Assembly: GCA_958295665.1 (NCBI GenBank)
Contig: OY282558.1
Span: 356,259,053 to 356,323,052 of the forward strand
Source of the DNA: Tipula vernalis
Lineage: Eukaryota; Arthropoda; Insecta; Diptera; Tipulidae
DNA: 64,000 bases
Reading direction: 5' to 3'
Of the stretch, positions 60,789 to 64,000 are shown piece after piece. Under the pieces are notes generated by a model. That model saw only the letters and a list, made by a program, of their open reading frames with translations, was not told the origin of the DNA and searched no databases. A program made the translations under genes and the position numbers. Position 1 is the stretch's first letter. Each line of letters begins with the position of its first letter.

Positions 60789-61473
60789 AAAATTAAAATT
60801 AAAAATTCAGTTAATAAAATAATTTATTGGAACACTTTCGATTACAATAGGTATAAAACTAGGATTTTCTCCACAAATTTCAAAACATTGTCCATAAAAT
60901 AAGCCTGGACGGTTAATTAAGAATCTAGTTTGATTTAATCGCCCAGGTGTTGCATCAATTTTTACTCCAAGAGCTGGTACTGTTCATGAATGTAACACAT
61001 CTGCTGCTGTGACAAGTACTCGAATTTGAGTATTTAGAGGTAAAACAATTCGATTATCTACATCTAATAATCGAAATTCTTCTAATTTTAAGTCAGTTGT
61101 TGGAATTATATATGAATCAAATTCTAAGTTTTTAAAATCAGAATATTCATAACTTCAATATCATTGATGACCAATAGTTTTTAAAGTAATTGAAGTGGAT
61201 TATAAATTTCATCTATTAGGTATAATAAACGTAAAGATGGTATAGCAATAAATACTAAAATAATTGCTGGTAAAACTGTTCAAACAATTTCAATTAATTG
61301 CCCTGATAGTCAATATCGATTAGTAAATTTATTAAATTCTAATGAAATTATTACATATCCTACTAAATAGTAATTATTGTTAAACTTATTAATGTATGAT
61401 CATAAAAGAATGTAAGTTGTTCTATTACGGGTGATGCTCTATCTTGTAATCCTAAATTTGATCAAGTTGCCAT
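60789..61473 (-). pseudogene. COX2: Cytochrome c oxidase subunit II, NUMT copy
   Basis: Full-length copy (about 685 bp). ATG at 61,473 opens MATWSNLGLQD, followed by FYDHTL, a transmembrane stretch, [13 protein letters not shown], the GHQWYWSYEYSDF signature, RLLDVDNR, and the copper-site region ([12 protein letters not shown] and YGQCFEICG), with an IPIVIES end. With UGA read as tryptophan the frame is broken by a one-base loss near 61,366 and a two-base gain near 61,194. The histidine after GEN in the Cu-A region reads as proline. It ends next to trnK, where mitochondrial COX2 usually has an incomplete T stop. Confidence 0.95.
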
Positions 61474-61482
61474 AAGGTGAAA

Positions 61483-61549
61483 TTCTAATGAAACAAGAAA
61501 TACTTTATATATGGAGCTTAAATCCATTGCACTAATCTGCCACATTAGA
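61483..61549 (-). pseudogene. trnL2: Mitochondrial tRNA-Leu(UUR), NUMT copy
   Basis: 67 bp between COX1 and COX2. Starts TCTAATGTGGCAGATTAGTG and has GGATTTAAGCTCC as its anticodon region (anticodon TAA). Acceptor strands still pair almost fully (TCTAATG/CATTAGA). Presence here is the hallmark of the insect/crustacean arrangement. Confidence 0.92.
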
Positions 61550-61927
<378 letters not shown>

Positions 61928-64000
61928 GTTTTTGGTGTCTTGTTTTAATTTTTTTAATTTGCTATATCAATGTTTTTTTTTTTATTTTTTTTATCCGATC
62001 TCGAACCCGAACCCAATATCTTTATCCCTGAATCTGAACCAGATATCGAGACCATGATTTAATGATTTTGGCACTTTTTTGTGTTAAAATCATCCACAGG
62101 CCGTTAGTTTAAATATATTTTGTCATAAAAAGTATTTCATGCCAGGCAACTGAAAATTTAAGCAAATAATTTTACACAGTTAAAGTAAAAATAAATAATT
62201 CGTAACTCGTTTGATGATGAAAATGATGGTGTCTTTAAAGTATTAAATTTAATTTTTTCACATTTTAAGCATTACATGCATGTGTAAAATGGCCTTATGT
62301 AAATTACACTTTATTTACAATAAATAATTGCGTAAATTACATTGTGTAATTTACTGGGCCAACTATGCCATTCAAAGAATAAAGTTATGCGCCTGTGTGT
62401 AACAAAAGATTAATAAGGAGCTAAATCAGGTTCATTCTTCTACAATTATTGACTCTTTGAGTAGGTAGTAGGTAAGTAAACGAGTACAAATTTCATTCAT
62501 AAAATCAATAATTTGTGTCGTGGAATTTTAGCAAGTTTAGAATATCATAGTTTATCCACTTAGTTTTTGATAGTCTGGTTTATACTTTTTCAGTTTTCGT
62601 CCTTTTTTTATAAAAGTGTTTGACACTAAGTACCAAGTACCTACCAATAAATTATAAATAGGGCTTTGTATTCAATTTCCGTTATTTACACTTTTTAGTT
62701 TTTAGCCTTGGCAATCTGGTATTTCAGATAAATGTTGCAATTGTGTCACGGCCTTAATACCAGAATGGAATTTCTTACCAAAATATTTAAAATTAATTAA
62801 ATTATATTAAGTGTTTTTCATTATATTTTATTTAATGCTGGTACTTTAATCCCCCTCACCAACTGTATAAGCCGATCATTATTCTAATTCATACTCCAAT
62901 AACAAGCTTATCATGACGATTTCGAGAAAAGCACAATCCAATAATTAAACTTATAGCAAAAAAAAAAAACAAACAATAGACAAATAATTTAAATAAATAT
63001 TTTTTTAATTGTTATTTATTTATTCTTTTCGAAATATTTATTTGAGATTATAATTTTCCGAACAGTAAAAATACATTTTGAATAAATGAAGAGGAAAAAT
63101 TAAAATGAAAAATTGTCTCTACACAGCACTACATAATATACTATACTATACACAGAGTTACAGAGAACAATGTTGATAAATAATTTTCATCAAGTTAATG
63201 AATTTGTATCTGTTTGCTAAATTGAAAATTATCGAGCATTTAATTCAAAAGCTTTAAAATTGAAGTAAACACGTACGACTATACTAGAGAAAATGATATT
63301 GATTTTTACTTTTGTGTTTTATCTCGTGCTTTATGTTTAGAAAATAATGATGCAGATAATAATAATGTGTTCGAATACTATAACTGTGTACATAATAAAT
63401 TATGTATTGACTGATCAACATTATACACACTTATACACCTAAATATACACATACTAATAATACATGTGATGACATAAAAATCAATAGAAGTATTGATGAA
63501 TATTAAATTGTTGTTTTTATGGCAAACAAGTACATATTTAGTTTCATACAGACAAGACAGACATACATACAGATTGAAAGAAGAAAATAAATTTTATTGT
63601 CAGTATAAATTAGTTTTTATCAGTTATCTTTTAAGTTAAGAATGATGTAATAAGACTTAAATTTATATACAAAACACTCATTGCGCTGTCAATTTGAGTT
63701 CGACAAAACTTCAATCAAAATAATAATAATTCTACATTCATATATATCAGCCATTTATCAATTTAGTTTTTTAGCCTTCATATATACTATATATGTAGTA
63801 TATCATAGCCGAAAGTAAAAAAAAAAATTGATTGCTGAAATTGAATTCATCAATATCTTAAATGTTGAGTGTATGTTTATTTTTAATAATGCTTTTGGGG
63901 CAGATCATATTTCATATTATGCCATGTATGGAATATATGCGGGAAGGAAATCAATTTAAATAAAAATTGACTGTATATAGTTAAGTATATAACATTTCAT
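61928..64000. other. AT-rich stretch without recognisable gene
   Basis: Contains CGAACCCGAACCC-type words at 62,000-62,045 and the module shared with 59,325-59,380. No coding region, tRNA or terminal repeat seen up to the window end. Confidence 0.45.

Overview
The window is strongly AT-rich nuclear DNA from an insect (or close pancrustacean). The best taxonomic clue is a mitochondrial insertion at 60.74-61.93 kb with the order COX1 - tRNA-Leu(UUR) - COX2 - tRNA-Lys, the ancestral insect/pancrustacean arrangement, in which UGA must be read as tryptophan. The transposon families (Jockey-type, insect gypsy-type, mariner, Tc1, Harbinger, FLYWCH-MULE, THAP/P-like, a tRNA-derived SINE, foldback elements) fit an insect. 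I cannot name the order or species. No intact host gene is recognisable: nearly everything supportable is a transposable element relic, so this looks like a repeat-rich intergenic, intronic or heterochromatin-like region.

Layout. 0-3.7 kb: AT-rich, featureless. 3.75-5.1 kb: a 1.35-kb foldback element. 5.27-5.62 kb: a TTAA-flanked MITE with a CG-rich end. 5.63-8.69 kb: a Jockey-clade non-LTR retrotransposon with poly(A) tail that has lost its endonuclease by internal deletion. 9.0-9.34 kb: a palindromic MITE. 10.17-11.07 kb (minus): a THAP-domain/P-element-like transposase pseudogene. 12.9-17.3 kb: nested gypsy relics in both orientations, one 3' LTR and a MITE. 18.3-20.2 kb: degenerate repeats. 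23.7-26.8 kb: two head-to-head non-LTR pseudogenes. 27.5-30.1 kb (minus): Tc1-like, Harbinger and MULE transposase relics in a row. 30.17-34.6 kb: a giant (TA)n tract invaded by a 459-bp tandem array and by a 2.3-kb element with long inverted arms. 34.65-35.2 kb: a relic of a family I recall only as an uncharacterised recurrent protein. 35.5-39.5 kb: two 1.05-kb direct repeats around a truncated mariner-like transposase and a minisatellite. 44.84-45.13 kb: a tRNA-derived SINE with clean target duplication. 46.1-47.5 kb: a second foldback element. 48.7-50.6 kb: another non-LTR relic. 53.58-54.70 kb: a mariner with both ends. 57.65-59.29 kb: a third foldback element, built of ~170-bp subrepeats. 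60.74-61.93 kb: the nuclear mitochondrial insertion.

No functional gene network can be described; the interest lies in element architecture and nesting. Three unrelated foldback/palindromic elements occur within 60 kb. One of them (3.75-5.1 kb) shares its core with the tandem array at 30.8-32.1 kb, and its terminal sequence recurs at 37.73 kb. All family assignments were made by reading translations and motifs by eye. No database search was run.
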